DNA of 64,000 nucleotides from Voacanga thouarsii (GCA_026120185.1 JANUWF010001813.1:434001-498000); one strand, 5' to 3'; positions 45,416 to 58,039 are shown, numbered from the stretch's first letter. The notes: a model not told the origin generated them from the sequence alone. A program made the numbers and translations.

Positions 45416-46010
45416 AGGTAATGTTTTCTATCTAGAATCCATATCAATGGTAGGATCAACTTCCACTTGGATTCTTGATTCAAGAGCCACTGATCATATC
45501 TGTAACTCCTTGCAGGGGTTTAGGAGGATAAGAAGACTTAAGAAGGGCGAACATGGGCTTCGAGTGGGTAATGGAGCACAAGTCTGGGCCCTTGCAGTAG
45601 GAGAGTTGGATCTTATTTTTTATTGTAATAAGATAGTGGTTTTAAAGGATATTTTATATGTACCTGGTTTTCGTCAGAATTTGATTTCAGTTGCAAAACT
45701 TATTAATCAAGGATATTTTGTATCTTTCTATTTTGGTATTTCTATTAGTAGAGATGGAGAAATTTTATGTATTGGGCACATGTATGGTAATCTGTTCTTT
45801 TTAAACCCTATAAACAACCAATCAAATAACGCTCAGTCTGAACCTTTAACTAGGAAGAGAAAGACCAATATCAATGATTCATACCTTTGGCATCTAAGGT
45901 TGGGTCATATTAACCCAACCAGGATTCAGAGGCTAATCCATGGTACATCATGGGATAGTATCTTAGCTCTCTGCACCAGGAACACCCTAGTAGAATGGAG
46001 TGGCTGAGAG
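45405..46010 (+). pseudogene. Protease and truncated integrase of the 9.4-kb copia element
   Basis: Protease reads STWILDSRATDHICNSLQG; the usual D-S-G-A core is D-S-R-A, so the catalytic loop is damaged. It is followed by LKDILYVPGFRQNLISVAKL. The integrase zinc domain begins YLWHLRLGHINPTRIQRLI, then the frame jumps to the region around the catalytic E (APGTP, two stops, NGVAERRN). The zinc CC pair and both catalytic aspartates are missing, a deletion of some 400-450 bases judged from family spacing. Confidence 0.88.
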
Positions 46011-48147
46011 AAGGAACAGGACATTGATGGAAATGGTCCGAAGTATGATGTCTCATGCTACTCTTCCAGTGTCATTTTGGGGATATGACCTGGAAACGGC
46101 GGCATATATTCTGAACTTGGTGCATTCCAAGTCTGTACCTAGAACTCCCTATGAGATGTGGACTGGGTGTAAGCCAAGTCTGAATCATCTCAGGATTTGG
46201 GGTTGTCCAGCTTATGTACTGGTCAAGGGAGACAAGTTGGAACCAAGATCAGAATTATGCTATTTTGTTGGATATCCAAAAGGGACAAAAGGAGATTACT
46301 TTTATCATCCTAAGGAGCAGAAGGTACTAGTCAGTACCAATGCTAGATACTTGGAAGATGATCAAAGTACTTCCACTAAAGGTTCAACGAGGTTGGAACT
46401 TGAGGAGAAGTTATCTACAGAATCAACTTCTTCTGACCCGATTCTGGAACAAGAAGAGGCACAGCCTCAAGAGCCTGTGCAAATGGAGCCTCGTCGTAGT
46501 GGGAAAGTGTCTAGAGTTCCGGATAGATGGACTGGAGAAGCCTTTGAGCTGGTCTCTAACCATCAGGAACAAGACCCCACTAGATACGAGGAGGCTATTG
46601 CTGATGCCGATGCAAATCTGTGGCATGAAGCAATGAAAGCCGAGATTGAGTCTATGTACTTCAATCAGGTTTGGGATCTTGTAGCTTCACCTGAAGGGAT
46701 AAAACCCATTGGGTGCAAGTGGGTGTACAAGAGAAAGAGGGGAGCGGATGGGAAGGTGGAAACCTTCAAATCTAGGCTTGTGGCGAAAGGGTATACTCAG
46801 AAAGAGGGAATCGACTATGAGGAAACTTTTTCCCCGGTAGCCATGCTTAAATCCATCCGCATCCTTCTTGCCATCGCATATCACTATGACTATGAGATAT
46901 GACAAATGGATGTCAAGACGGCATTTTTAAATGGCCATCCTAGCGAAGACATCTATATGTCCCAACCGGAAGGCTTCATTGCTGAAGGCCAGGAACACAT
47001 GGTTTGCAAGCTTAAGAAGTCCATTTATGGACTTAAGCAGGCATCGAGAGCATGGAACATTCGTTTTGATGAGACTGTAAAGTCTTATGGTTTTATTCAA
47101 AGCGAAGATGAACCATGCGTGTACAGGAAACTTGAAGGCATTAATGTGGTTTTTTTTGTCCTGTATGTTGATGACATTCTACTAATTGGAAATGATGTAG
47201 GGACATTGTCATCTACAAATGTTTGGCTGTCTAGTCAATTCAGTATGAAGGACTTGGGAGAAGCCAGCTACATTCTCGGGATTAGGCTTCTTAGAAATAG
47301 GAAGCAGAGAATGTTAGGGTTATCCCAAGAGACATACATTGACAAGATGCTGGCCAAGTACAGCATGGACTCATGAAAGGGAGCTCTAATCCCTTGCAGA
47401 CATGGGTTGTCATTTTCTTCGAAGGACTGTCCTAAGTCTCAAGAAGAAAAGGACAGAATGAGTAGGATTCCCTACGCTTCGGCTGTGGGAAGTCTCATGT
47501 ACGCCATGCTGTGTACTAGGCTAGATATCTGCTTTGCCGTGGGCTTAGTTAGTAGATATCAGTCAAACCCAGGGGAGGTTCATTGGCAAGCTATAAAGCA
47601 TATTCTCAAGTACCTCAAGGGAACGAGAGATTATATGCTGGTTTACAAGGCTGATGATTTGGTTCCTACAGGATACACAGACTCAGACTTCCAGGCAGAT
47701 AAGGATGAGAGAAAATCTACTAGTGGATATGTCTTTACCTTGTCTGGAGGAGCAATTTCATGGAGGAGTATCAAGTAATCTTGTATTGCTGACTCAATCA
47801 TGGAAGCAGAGTATGTGGCAGTTTCGGAGGCATCCAAGGAAGCAGTCTGGCTCCAGAAGTTTCTTTCAGAACTTGGAGTCGTTCCACATATGGACAGGCC
47901 GATTGTGATGTATTGCGACAACACTAGAGCAGTATCGCAATCTAAGGAACCTCGGAACCACAAGAAGGGAAAACACATCGAGAGGAAGTACCACCTGATC
48001 TGGTATTTCATCCAGAGACGGGAAGTCGTTGTGGAGCATATTGCCTCAAAAAATAATCTAGCAGACCCATTCACCAAGTCTTTGGCTGAGAGAGTCTTCA
48101 AGAGACACTTAGACGTCATAGGGGTGGGCACCTATGGACTTACCTAG
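46000..48147 (+). pseudogene. Reverse transcriptase and RNase H of the 9.4-kb copia element
   Basis: After the integrase C-terminus (MRSMMSHA-like, FWGYDLETAAYILNLV, GCPAYVLVKGD) RT runs from about 46600 (ANLWHEAMKAEIESMY, GCKWVYKRKRGADGK) through QMDVKTAFLNGHPSEDIYM, KKSIYGLKQASRAWN and the catalytic YVDDILLIGND at about 47165. RNase H has GYTDSDFQADKDERKSTSGY and MEAEYVAVSEASKEAVWL, ending VIGVGTYGLT at 48147. Single stops at 46900, 47374 and 47776 interrupt an otherwise well preserved protein. Confidence 0.92.
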
Positions 48148-48157
48148 TCTTAGAGTG

Positions 48158-48169
48158 CAAGTGGGAGAT
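48158..48169 (+). promoter_or_regulatory. Polypurine tract of the 9.4-kb copia element
   Basis: CAAGTGGGAGAT directly before the 3' LTR start at 48170. Confidence 0.85.
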
Positions 48170-50183
48170 TGTTGGATTGTATGCCCTCTTAGACTAGGTT
48201 TCTAATGTAAAATCGAATATTTTAATAAAAAAATTTATTTTCAGAATTTGTTTGTGAATTTACTTTTTGTTTGTGCACGATTTTCGTTTGGAACAGACCC
48301 ATTGTGTTTAAATAAGTGGTTCATGTGAATGGTGGTCTTTCACAGTAAGGTATGGATCACGGGTTATTTAACACATAAACATTTGTTCTTAACCTATTGA
48401 TGAGACTGGGAACCTCATCATGTTTAGGTTATTATGTTATGAATTCCAAATGGGGAATGGCTTACCTTTAGCCAGTGAGTATTCCACTCACTTCATGACA
48501 TAAGCGTATTTCGAATACGTAGGACAGGACTTGTAGTAGTAGTTTCTAAAAGTACTATATGATAGAAACCTAGACTACTACCGCTACAGCGTGGACTAGT
48601 ACTTTACGACTTGAGTATGAGTTGGTGGTCTGGCGAAGCTGGAAGCATATACTTTGATTTGCTATAGTTGAGGTTCTATCGTAGGGCCAATATACTTGCA
48701 TGTTGGGTATGCGTGACTAGTTAGTTAAGACAGACTTATACAAGATAGTTTCTGCACTATATCGCCCCATGTGGTTGTCCGAATGGTCTAAAATATCTAG
48801 GGCCCTGGGAAACATAATTTGGATGTTTGCTTTAGGGTAGCTCCCTTGGAAAGCGGAAACACTCCAGGAAGTCGTGGATCATTGGACTAGAAGCCTAAGG
48901 ATGGTAGATGTCATTTAGAGGGGTGTTAGTACACTTCTTCCTCTCTAAATGTACGGCGATGTGTAGAGGGGTATTTTAGTCATTTCACCTGTAGGTCGGA
49001 GACTTTGCTAATGCAGCATTGTCCTTGGGGTCAATATTTCCTTATGGTGATATTAGGAAATATTTAAAATGAAAAATACAGCTATTTATATAGCAGGGGT
49101 ATTTTGGTCATTTTAGCAGCCAAGGCGATGTGTCTTTTTGGTCCTCGGAATAGCCTGTAAGTCTTAACTAATTTTGGGTTGAGGAATTGGTCTCAGTTCA
49201 AGAGGATTTTATTTTATTTTATTCAGGAAGTCTAATTTATTATTGGACTGGAATAAAATAAATAAATAAATTAAAATAGGAGTTGAGAGAAATTAATTAT
49301 CTAGTTTAATTGGTTAATTAATTATTCAGGGCCTAGGTCCAGTATGAATAATTAAGAAATTAACCTGGGCTTAAACTAGGGGAAATAATTAATGTTTAAT
49401 TATTTATTGGGCTATTTATATAGGCCCAAGAAATAAATAATTAAAGACTAATTATTTTGGTTCATTTGGGCTCATTAATTATTTATTGGGTTATTTATGT
49501 AAGCCCAGGAAATAAATAATTAATGTTTATTATTTTGAGCCTTTTGGGTCCAAGAAAAATAATAAATATTTTTCTGACCCAATAGCTTGGACCTTAGGGT
49601 TTTTTCTAGATACGGTTAAGAGGAGTTTAGAGTTAGGCCAAACTGATTCTCAGGATAACATCCGGGTGTTTTGAAATCCCGGGGATATGTTTATCAGATA
49701 ACGAGAAACCCAGTTTTGGCTAACCAATAAACTAGTCTATGGTAGAGGAAAACCCTAATTCCCAACACAACACACCGAGAACTCACGTCTCTTTCTCTGC
49801 TCTCTCTCACGTCTCCCTTTTCTTGTCGTTCTTCTTGGACTTTGCTAACCAATAGCAAGTGAACCAAGGGGAATTGAGACTGTTCCTCTTCACCATAGTG
49901 TTCACCGACTAGAAGATAGGCAGAGGAATATTCCGAGAGCTGGAAAGCTTGGCGTTGATGCAAACAAGGCGAAGTAGAAGGCTAGCGGGTGTTCAATTGG
50001 AAGCTTCTTCAAGTGGGCAAAGCGAGGCGATTCCAGTCGTTCAATCCGCTCCTACTCAGCCTAGAAGGGTTAAGGAGCGCAAATGTATGATCTTCACGCT
50101 TCCGTATGGCCTCCAAGGCTTGCGATTTATTTTTCTCTCCGTTTTTTTAAACCGTGCATACTCCCCTGTTTTCGTCTCCCTCA
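48170..50183 (+). repeat. 3' LTR of the 9.4-kb copia element (copy C)
   Basis: 2,014 bases, the same length as the 5' LTR and a close match. Ends GTCTCCCTCA, followed by TSD GGGCC. Confidence 0.95.
49958..50084 (+). CDS. Small basic ORF in the 3' LTR (copy C)
   Basis: Forty-two codons, MQTRRSRRLAGVQLEAS to RRVKERK, then T and GT at 50085-50086, as in copy B. In the 3' LTR it would not be spliced to gag; it is the LTR duplicate of the 5' exon. Confidence 0.45.
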
Positions 50184-50202
50184 GGGCCGACTGCTAATCC
50201 TG

Positions 50203-52004
50203 GACTGACACAAATTGGCCTAACCCACCTACCATTTACTACACATACTGCACTTCCCCTATCTCTCTCATTGCCGCTAGGCTCTTCCCTTGCCACCAGA
50301 ACTTTTTCTCCATTTGCAACTTTTTTATCTTTTTCTTTCGTTTGCTTCTTCTCTTTCATGTCACATCTCATGCTAAAGACTTAAAAATTTAAAAAAGAAA
50401 TATATTATTAATAACAAATAGAATACAAAGAATTAGGCAAATTTGGGATTAAAAGTTAACAAATTGCAGAGATTATTTCGAAAGAAGATAATTGAGGAGA
50501 TTATTTGGAAAGAAGAAAAAGAAATCCTTTTGATGACCTTTCACTTATATTTAGTTATTGCCTTCTCCTTTTCCACCAATATAACTGTTGAGATTATTTT
50601 TTTAAAAAAACAGGATCCTTCAAGAACTATATAACATTTTAAATATAGAGTTGATTATTTAATTCTTCTGAATAATTAGAGATTTGAGTGGCTTTCATAT
50701 AGATGCAAATAAGGGAAAGATAACAAATTTAACAACAAGGAAAGTGATTATCAACACTAGATCTTTTTGAAGTCTCGTGCTTTCTAATATAGGCTATTTT
50801 TGTTTTTGCACTTGCTATATTTAGTTGCACTTGAAAAGTCAGTATGTTATCTAGCATGATTTATCTCATGAACGAGATCAAATAGTAATGAAGATAATTT
50901 ATTATGCTGTAATATTTATCATACTTATTATTATGTTCATATTTATTTATATTCATGTCACCATTGATTGTAAATATAATTAGAGAAGTAGCCTCACATG
51001 TTGAATTCGAAAAAATTAGGGTTCTCCCTTCAATGCTAATGTGTAGCACTGTAGGTCCCAAGAAACTTTGTCATTTGTTGTGATTATGAAAAAGAGTTGT
51101 GTTAATATGTCTACTAATTGATTTAGCTATTAGAATTGAATAGTTACTTCCAACTTCTCTAATTAATGTTCTCAGGTATCAATTAAACTATAGGTTCAAA
51201 GGACATCTTATTATTTCCATAATTCAAATACATATTATGTTATTTTTATGCACTTCTTTATCTCTTACATACTAACTAAAAGGTAGTATTTCAAAGGTAT
51301 TATTGCCGCATAAATTATGTTGATGAATAATTTTGTGAGATTTGTTACCTGAACCAAATTGTAGAGCAAGAGGATAACAAGGTCTAGCTTTATGTCTTTG
51401 TAGAGATTTACATATATTAAATACGATTTTATATTATCATGATATATCAAGTAAATATTTTCTTGAAAATTTTAGATTTCCTTGTGATTAATGCACTATA
51501 TTACTTTTTTCTAAGGTTACAATGTTTATCCTTGGATGATTTCTTCTATAAGCTTGAGGATAGTTGTGATTCACGTCATTTAGTCCTCTTAATGTAAATT
51601 TCAAGTGGAGTATTTCTTAGGGAATGAGTGACAAGGGAGAAAAACCCCCTTTATTCCTCAATAAAATTCCTTTTCTTATATATAATTATCTTGGTCATAA
51701 TCTACAATGCTCATTATGTCACATTCTTCAACTTTGCTATATAGATATACGTATCACCTTGCAAATTGTTTTGGTCTGTAAATGATTAATTCTCTAAGGA
51801 TGTTCTTAATGATTGTTGCTTGTGGAAACCAGGGAAATATCTTAAAGGAGTTGGAAGTGAAGTAGCAACCCAGAAGCTCAGGAGAAGTATTAGGACAATT
51901 GTTATAGTAAAAATTCATCTCGTAAGATTTTGGCCTTACTTTCTTTATTCAATAGACAGTCATTGAATTTGTTAGGAAAAAAGGTATTCAATAAAAAGAA
52001 AACC
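50203..52004. other. AT-rich intergenic stretch right of the hAT element
   Basis: No gene recognised. A short exon-like piece at about 51830-51910 (KYLKGVGSEVATQKLRRSI in one frame) has no identified relative and is not called as a gene. Confidence 0.45.
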
Positions 52005-53767
52005 TAAAGGTTAATATGGAAAAAATGATAGAACCGGAAGCATGCTTATAGAACAAAACGAAAAACAGAGCATCGTATGGAAGTTGTTTACCTCTGCGTT
52101 TCCTCACTGGTCTAGGGGGTGTCGGCACCTCTATCTGAACTGATTCTCGTTGAATGCTTGAAGCCACTGGTTCTTCCAAAGAAACCTCTGGTTGCATTCT
52201 TGCAAGCCGTCTGCTTCTTCTCATTCACGCAAAGCTTTTTAGCTTCCAGAATATGGCCGCTGCCTTAACAACTGCCGGTGAAAGCAATAATCGGATAGAA
52301 GAATGGCCTTGGTTCTTTTATTCAATGCGAGAGAGAGACTGAGAGAGTGAAACAAAAAACTTTTTCTTTTCGTTATCCTTGCACACGAAACCATGTAGGA
52401 TCCATACTTTATTGTTTTTACCCTTAGTCTCATCCATTAGGCCAGGTAAAATTTTTTACTCTTGAGCTTGAACACCTATAAATAATAAGCCTCAATTATT
52501 TATTTTTTGGGCTTCACAAAATAGCCTAATAAATAATTAATAAGCCCAAATAGACCACTATAAAATATCAGGCCTTTTATCTAGTTTATACCTAGGTTAA
52601 TTTTTTAATTATTCAATCTAGGCCTTGAGCCTTGAATAATTAATTAACCAATTAAACTAGATAAAATATATACTCTCTCCTGGGTCTTTTATTTTATTCT
52701 AATTCAATAATAAATCAGACTACTTAAATAAAATAAAATCAATAATTATCAAGACCAATTCCTTAACCAAAATCTGTCAGGACTAAAGGGCTATTATGGG
52801 GACCAAAAGACACATCGTTTTGGCTACTAAAATGACCAAAATATCCCTACTATATAAATATTTGTATTTTACATTTTAAATATTTTCTAATATCACTTTA
52901 AGAAAATATTGACTCCAAAGATAATGTTGCGTTAGCAAAGTCTCCGACGTACAGGTGTAATGATTAAAATACCCCTCTACGCATCACCGTACATTTAGAG
53001 AGGAAGAATGTACTAACACATCTCTAAAAGACATCTATCATCTTTAGACTTCTAGTCCAATGATCTACGACTTTTGGAATGTTTTTACTTTCCAAAGGAG
53101 CCATCCTAAAGTAAACATTCATGTCATGTTCTCCAAGACCCTGTATATTAAGATTATTCAAATAGTCACAAGGGGCGATATAGCGCAGAAACTATCTTGT
53201 ATAAGTCTGTCTTAACTAACTAGTCACATATACCCAATATACAAATATATCGGCTCTAAGAAAGAACCTCAACTAAGCATATCAAAGTACATGCTTTCAG
53301 CTTCGTCAGACCACCAATTTATACTCAAATAGTAGAGTATTAGTTCATGCTGTAGCAGTAATAGTTCGGGCTTATTCTAAATAGTACTTTTAGAAACTAC
53401 TATTACAGGTCCTATTCTACATATTCAAAATACGCTCATGCTATGAAGTGAGTGGACTACTCACTGGTTAAAGGTAAGTCATTCCCCATTTGGAATTCAT
53501 AACACAATAACCTAAATATAATGAGATTTTCATTCTCACCAATCGGTTAAGAACAAATGTTTATGTGTTAAGTAACCCGTAGTCCATACCTTATTGTGAA
53601 AGACTACCATTCACATGGGCCACTTACTTAAACACAACAGGTCTTTTCCAAACGAAATTATGCACAAAAGTAATGTAAAATTCGCAAACGATTTTGAAAA
53701 TAAATTTTTTATTAATAAATTTGATAATTACATCAGAAACCTAATTTAGATGGTATACATTCCAAAA
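52005..53767 (-). mobile_element. Solo LTR, divergent copy of the RRSRRLA copia group (copy E)
   Basis: On the minus strand it starts TTTTGGAATGTATACCATCT (first bases decayed from TGTTGGAATG) and ends TTAACCTTTA, like copy D. A perfect TSD AAACC lies at 52000-52004 and 53768-53772. Length 1,763 bases. It aligns throughout with copies A-D but is diverged in sequence. Confidence 0.88.
52092..52224 (-). CDS. Small basic ORF in LTR copy E, ending at a splice donor
   Basis: Forty-four codons from 52224: MRRSRRLARMQPEVS at the start, proline-rich middle and VRKRR at the end, then G and donor GT (52091-52090, context AGAG|GTAAAC). Only the motif RRSRRLA, a following QPE-S stretch, the basic end and the donor phase are shared with A-C; the rest has diverged. 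That contrast is the argument for coding. Confidence 0.5.
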
Positions 53768-53772
53768 AAACC

Positions 53773-55324
53773 AAGTATAGCTTTTTGCCTCCTTAGAATA
53801 TTTTATGCCTGTTCAAATGACAAAGCAAATGACTTTGCTATGCATCATCCTTTGCAACTTCTCTTCTAGACCCATTGTAACTAAATGCATTTCCGCATAT
53901 AGTATTTAGGATAAATATTTTTTCCCTATAACATTAAGAGTTGCAAAATCAAACATATTATAAAGTAACTTTGATAGAGTCTCGCACCGATAACATATTG
54001 TGAATTTGATTTAAAATAGAATAATAACATAAATTGTAAGAAAATTGTAAAGAAACTACAGGAGTAAAGAAATAAGAGAATAACTAGCATTAATTCAAAT
54101 TGATATTCTATTCGTTTACATAAGGCCCCATTTATAAATAGTTAGATATATCATTTTAAAGGATAAAAAATGAATATAATAAATATGAATTTTATCTTAT
54201 TTATGAAATTAATAAATTTAGAAAAATAAATAATTACATTTATCTTTTATATAAATAAATAATCCTGAAAATTGAATAGTCATATATATCTTCTAAATAA
54301 ATACGTAACATAAAAAATAAACAACTATTTTTATCTTATTAATTTCATAACATTAAAAAAAAAAAAACTTTCCACATCTCCTTAGTCTCCTCAATGTTAA
54401 GAATCTTTCAACTTTTATTTCCACTTCTTGGAAAAAGCTTTGCATGACTAAACCAAAATATTAAGGGTGTAAGTGGAAAGAGATTGATTTGAGATGGATT
54501 TTATAAAAAATTATTAAATATGTGGGATTATGTGGGTCCAAAGAGAGAAGGTATGAAGGTTTATGAGTAGATGACATTTTTTAAAAAATGAAAATTATAT
54601 AAAATAATAATATATTTAAATTAAAGCAAAATTTAAATTTGGGATGGGAATGAAAATTTTTTGTCCAAATATAAGCTAAATAACCCAATGGAAGCTTGAG
54701 AGCTTACAGAGACCATCTTTTCTTTTCTCACTCAACCTACTTTCGGCTCTTACTTCTCTAGCAATCCATTTGGACTCATTTTTTGAAACTCTTTTTAACT
54801 TTGAAAACCCCTTAATTACTATAGTTTTTAATATATACAAGTCACTTTTGCTAAATTACTATAAACAAAATTGAAAACTAGTCAGTATTTATACTAGGTA
54901 AAAGGGGTTATTATTATTGTCTTGTACTAAAAATATATGGGTAGTGATTGTAATCTTGAAAACGACACACCCATTAGATTTTAGGTAGAAAAATTCTATA
55001 AATTCTTTCAAATAAAATAAATTACTCCAATGAAATTTCACATTTTCATATCTAAAAATTTATTTGTTAGAAATACTCTTAAATGAGTTTATTATTTGAA
55101 AAAACTATGATGAAAGAAAGATATATTTTTTTATGTTAAAAGAAAATACTTCATTCACCTAGAATTGAATATATTATTTTAACTCGTTAATAAAATTTAA
55201 AAGAACATTTAATGGTTAAGCCGCATGTATCCTATTGGGGAACATGGCCTATTGGGATGGGAAAAAATCACACACATATAATATATATGTATATATGTAC
55301 ATACATACATGCATACATATATAC

Positions 55325-55328
<4 letters not shown>
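53773..55328. other. AT-rich intergenic stretch
   Basis: No gene or clear repeat seen, apart from homopolymer A runs near 54355 and a CATA/TATG-rich piece at 55260-55328. Confidence 0.5.

Positions 55329-55358
<30 letters not shown>
55329..55358. repeat. (GT)n microsatellite
   Basis: About 15 GT units following a CATA-type stretch, just left of the Helitron-like end. Confidence 0.95.
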
Positions 55359-55360
<2 letters not shown>

Positions 55361-55406
55361 ACGTGTGCACGCGCATACTTTTGTAGGATATTTGTTATTA
55401 ATATAA

Positions 55407-55690
55407 CTAGTTTGATTCCCATGCAATGCATGGGTTTATGTACTCTATCAATTCAATGAATCTAAAAAATTCATATAACTTTTATTTGAATTCAAATAGC
55501 ATTTCACCTTTCCTTTAAAAAAAAAAAACTCATCTGAATTAAATATTATAAATTCATATAACTTTTATTTGAATTCAAATAACATTTCACATTTCTTTTT
55601 ATATAAAAAAAACATCTAAATTGAATAATGTCAATACATAATATTGCCACATGTGTCAAGAACATTCCCCAACAATGACTATAGGAATCA
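55407..55690 (-). mobile_element. Small Helitron-like element
   Basis: Minus-strand 3' end: hairpin CCCATGCATTGCATGGG (complement of 55418-55434), spacer, CTAG (55410-55407), T. The probable 5' end, complemented near 55685, reads TCCTATAGTCATTGTTGGGG followed by TTGACACATGTGGCA. The interior has an 85-base unit twice (TTCATATAACTTTTATTTGA at about 55469 and 55552). Ends fit the class; the 5' limit is uncertain. Confidence 0.55.
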
Positions 55691-58020
55691 ATGCTAACTA
55701 TCTGGTTGGTGTCAAATCACCTCTTTATTCTAGTAATTTATTTTTGTTGTCTTTGTTGCTTTGTCTATTATTTTTTTGTAGTTAGGGTACTAATCCTTTG
55801 CTTTTTTCCTAATTGTTTTACCCATAATAGAAATGTAATTGCGTCTCCAAAATTAATGGAGGTGGGAGTGGAACACTTAGGGCTTGTTTGATAACCTAAG
55901 TCAGTACTTAAAATTGAATGAATTAAGTACTTATTTTATTAAGTGCGTTTGATAACGACTAATATTAAGTACTTAATAAATTAAGTGCGTTTGATAAATT
56001 TTTTTAATTATACTTAATTGATTAAAATTAAAATCTTGGTAAAAATTTTAAATGAATTGAAAGTTACTTAAGTTTGAAATCTAAATATATTAAATACTCA
56101 TTTGATTATTAATATTTCTTTATATTTAATCTAAATTGCAATAAAATATAGTGTAAAAATGAATTATAATTAATTCAAACTTGAGATTCAGACTTCAATT
56201 TTCAGAATTTAGTACTTAAATATTTAGATTTCAATATTCAGATTTCAATTTTATCAAATGAGCCATTAGTTAAGGAAGGGAATATGTCTGAAATCTAAAA
56301 TGACACTGAGTACATGGATTAAATTATATTTTATTTTTACAATATATAAATATAATTATTTAAAATAAATAATAAAATTAACAATTTATTTTTAAATCTA
56401 TTTTTCGACATTTTTTCTTTTCCCTTAACCCCTAACATTTTGTTTCATAATCTTTTTGCTCATAAAATTGTAATCTAAATACACTCCACAAAGATCTCCA
56501 TTCCAATGCCCCTTGGTATAGTATTTTCTAGTTCACCAAACTTACTTTGAACAATTCTTCATATCAAAGAGGAATCAATTGAATAGTAGCAAAACCATGC
56601 CGAAACACCTCTAGTTGTTCACTAAATTTAGTGTTCCATTTTGAAGGTGACAAAATCCACATAAATCGGAGCCTAACATAATAAAAGGGGTAAGAAATAG
56701 TAAATTTTCAACACTAAAGAATAGAAGAGGAGGTAAAGAGTTATTTCTATTATACACTAACTACCAATCAAAATTCTTGAATACAAATAGATCTCCATCG
56801 ATAGATATGAGCTAGCAGCAGATGTTCTTGATTCTAGAACATCTACGCATATTCTAGTACATCAACCAACTTCTCACGCCAGGAATCAAATCAAAAAGCA
56901 ATCTCAACCAACCCAAATCAAGAACACTTTGAATACAACGTAGGTGCAAAATTAAAACTACATCTATACATTGTATTCCTAGAAATTGCATGAAAAAAAA
57001 AAGAAATAGATTTTACATGAAACTGATGAAGGTCATGGAGATGTGGGAACAAGGAGGGAGGCAGCCTAGAGGAGCTTTTATGCCGCAGAAAGCTGATCCA
57101 TCAACGACATTACATTAGCTCTATAAGAGCATGCCTGATCGATGGCCTCGGCCTCTAGTTCTCCGAGTTGGGAGCAAAGACGCTCCTCAGCCTTCTCCTC
57201 TGTAACTCCCGCTTCATCTTTTCCTCTTTGTGACTACTTAGACCACTACGGATATGACCACTGCAAGGGTTGTTTTATAGGGTAAAAATGGCTATCTCTA
57301 GGTTCGATGTATCTCTAGCTTTAGAGATTTCAGAATAAATAACAGTGTTTTGGGAATCTTTTTCACTTAGTAAAAGAACAACATTGTTGGAATTCCCAAT
57401 AAGATGAAAAGTGAGAAATTAAAATTAGTAGAATTCTAAGAGGTTCAAGTAAGTTGGCATAATGATTCAGTTAACCTTCAGATTCAGATAACCTTTCTGT
57501 TCATTTAAAAAAAAAAAAACCTTATTTGAATTATCTGCATAATTCATATATGATAGTTAATAGTTTATTTTAAATTATAAGTTATAGTTTACAAATTATA
57601 TACTATAAAAATTCTTATAATTATGTTATTGTAATTTACAGTGTATATATTATCTTACAAAAATAAAATTAATATTTAAAAAAATTATAATATATATAAA
57701 TTATATAGTATAAAAATAATAATCATAATATTATGATAATTTCTAATTTTTAAATTATATACTATAAAAATTATTATAATTATGTTATTGTAATATATAT
57801 ATATATATATATATAAATTTCTCCAAATGATTTACACTTTCATAAAAATAATAATATATTATATATTATAAAATTAATATCTTATTGTATATTATTTTTA
57901 TGTAATTAAGCTTGACATATAATACTTATATATATATATATATATAATTTTTATTTTATATATCAAATTTTTTGGGTTAAAAAATATTGATAGAATGGAC
58001 AGAGTATAAAATATCTATTT
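55691..58020. other. AT-rich stretch with one exon-like fragment
   Basis: Mostly low-complexity sequence. At 57090-57220 the minus strand has a better-composed open piece (TEEKAEERLCSQLGELEAEA, then MSLMDQLSAA and a stop) resembling the coiled-coil C-terminus of a plant protein; source not recognised. Around 57430-57540 an A-rich unit with CAGATAACC resembles units inside the Helitron at 10.8-12.3 kb. TA runs lie at 57797-57815 and 57930-57946. Confidence 0.45.
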
Positions 58021-58039
58021 CTTCCTAGATGGTGACTTC

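Larger units (their letters stand above)
40793..50183 (+). mobile_element. Near-complete 9.4-kb copia retrotransposon of the RRSRRLA group
   Basis: A perfect TSD GGGCC lies at 40788-40792 and 50184-50188. Both LTRs are 2,014 bases and differ by eye at about nine of the first ~335 positions, so the insertion is the youngest large one here. Order: LTR, primer site, 1.8-kb leader, gag, protease, partial integrase, RT, RNase H, PPT, LTR. The integrase core is deleted and about eight stops interrupt Gag-Pol, so it cannot move by itself. Confidence 0.95.
12812..50202 (-). mobile_element. hAT transposon, interrupted by several nested insertions
   Basis: The left end reads TAGTATTGGCAACAGGTCC. The complemented right end reads CAGGATTAGCAGTCGGCCC, split by the TSD of the 40.8-50.2 kb copia element. 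The two ends match at roughly 70 percent over 22 bases, consistent with aged hAT inverted repeats. The transposase lies between them on the minus strand in two pieces. Without the insertions the element would be about 3.3 kb. No 8-bp TSD is now recognisable, so the exact ends are approximate. Confidence 0.7.

Noticed and set aside
46423..46905. Minus-strand frames over the copia RT
   Set aside because: Shadows of the well supported plus-strand RT coding sequence.
55212..55459. Overlapping open frames with Cys-Val and His-Thr runs
   Set aside because: They translate the (GT)n microsatellite on both strands.
57090..57220. Minus-strand exon-like coiled-coil fragment as a real gene
   Set aside because: Only about 45 codons, no start, no splice partner nearby and no family recognised; kept only as a note in the stretch annotation.
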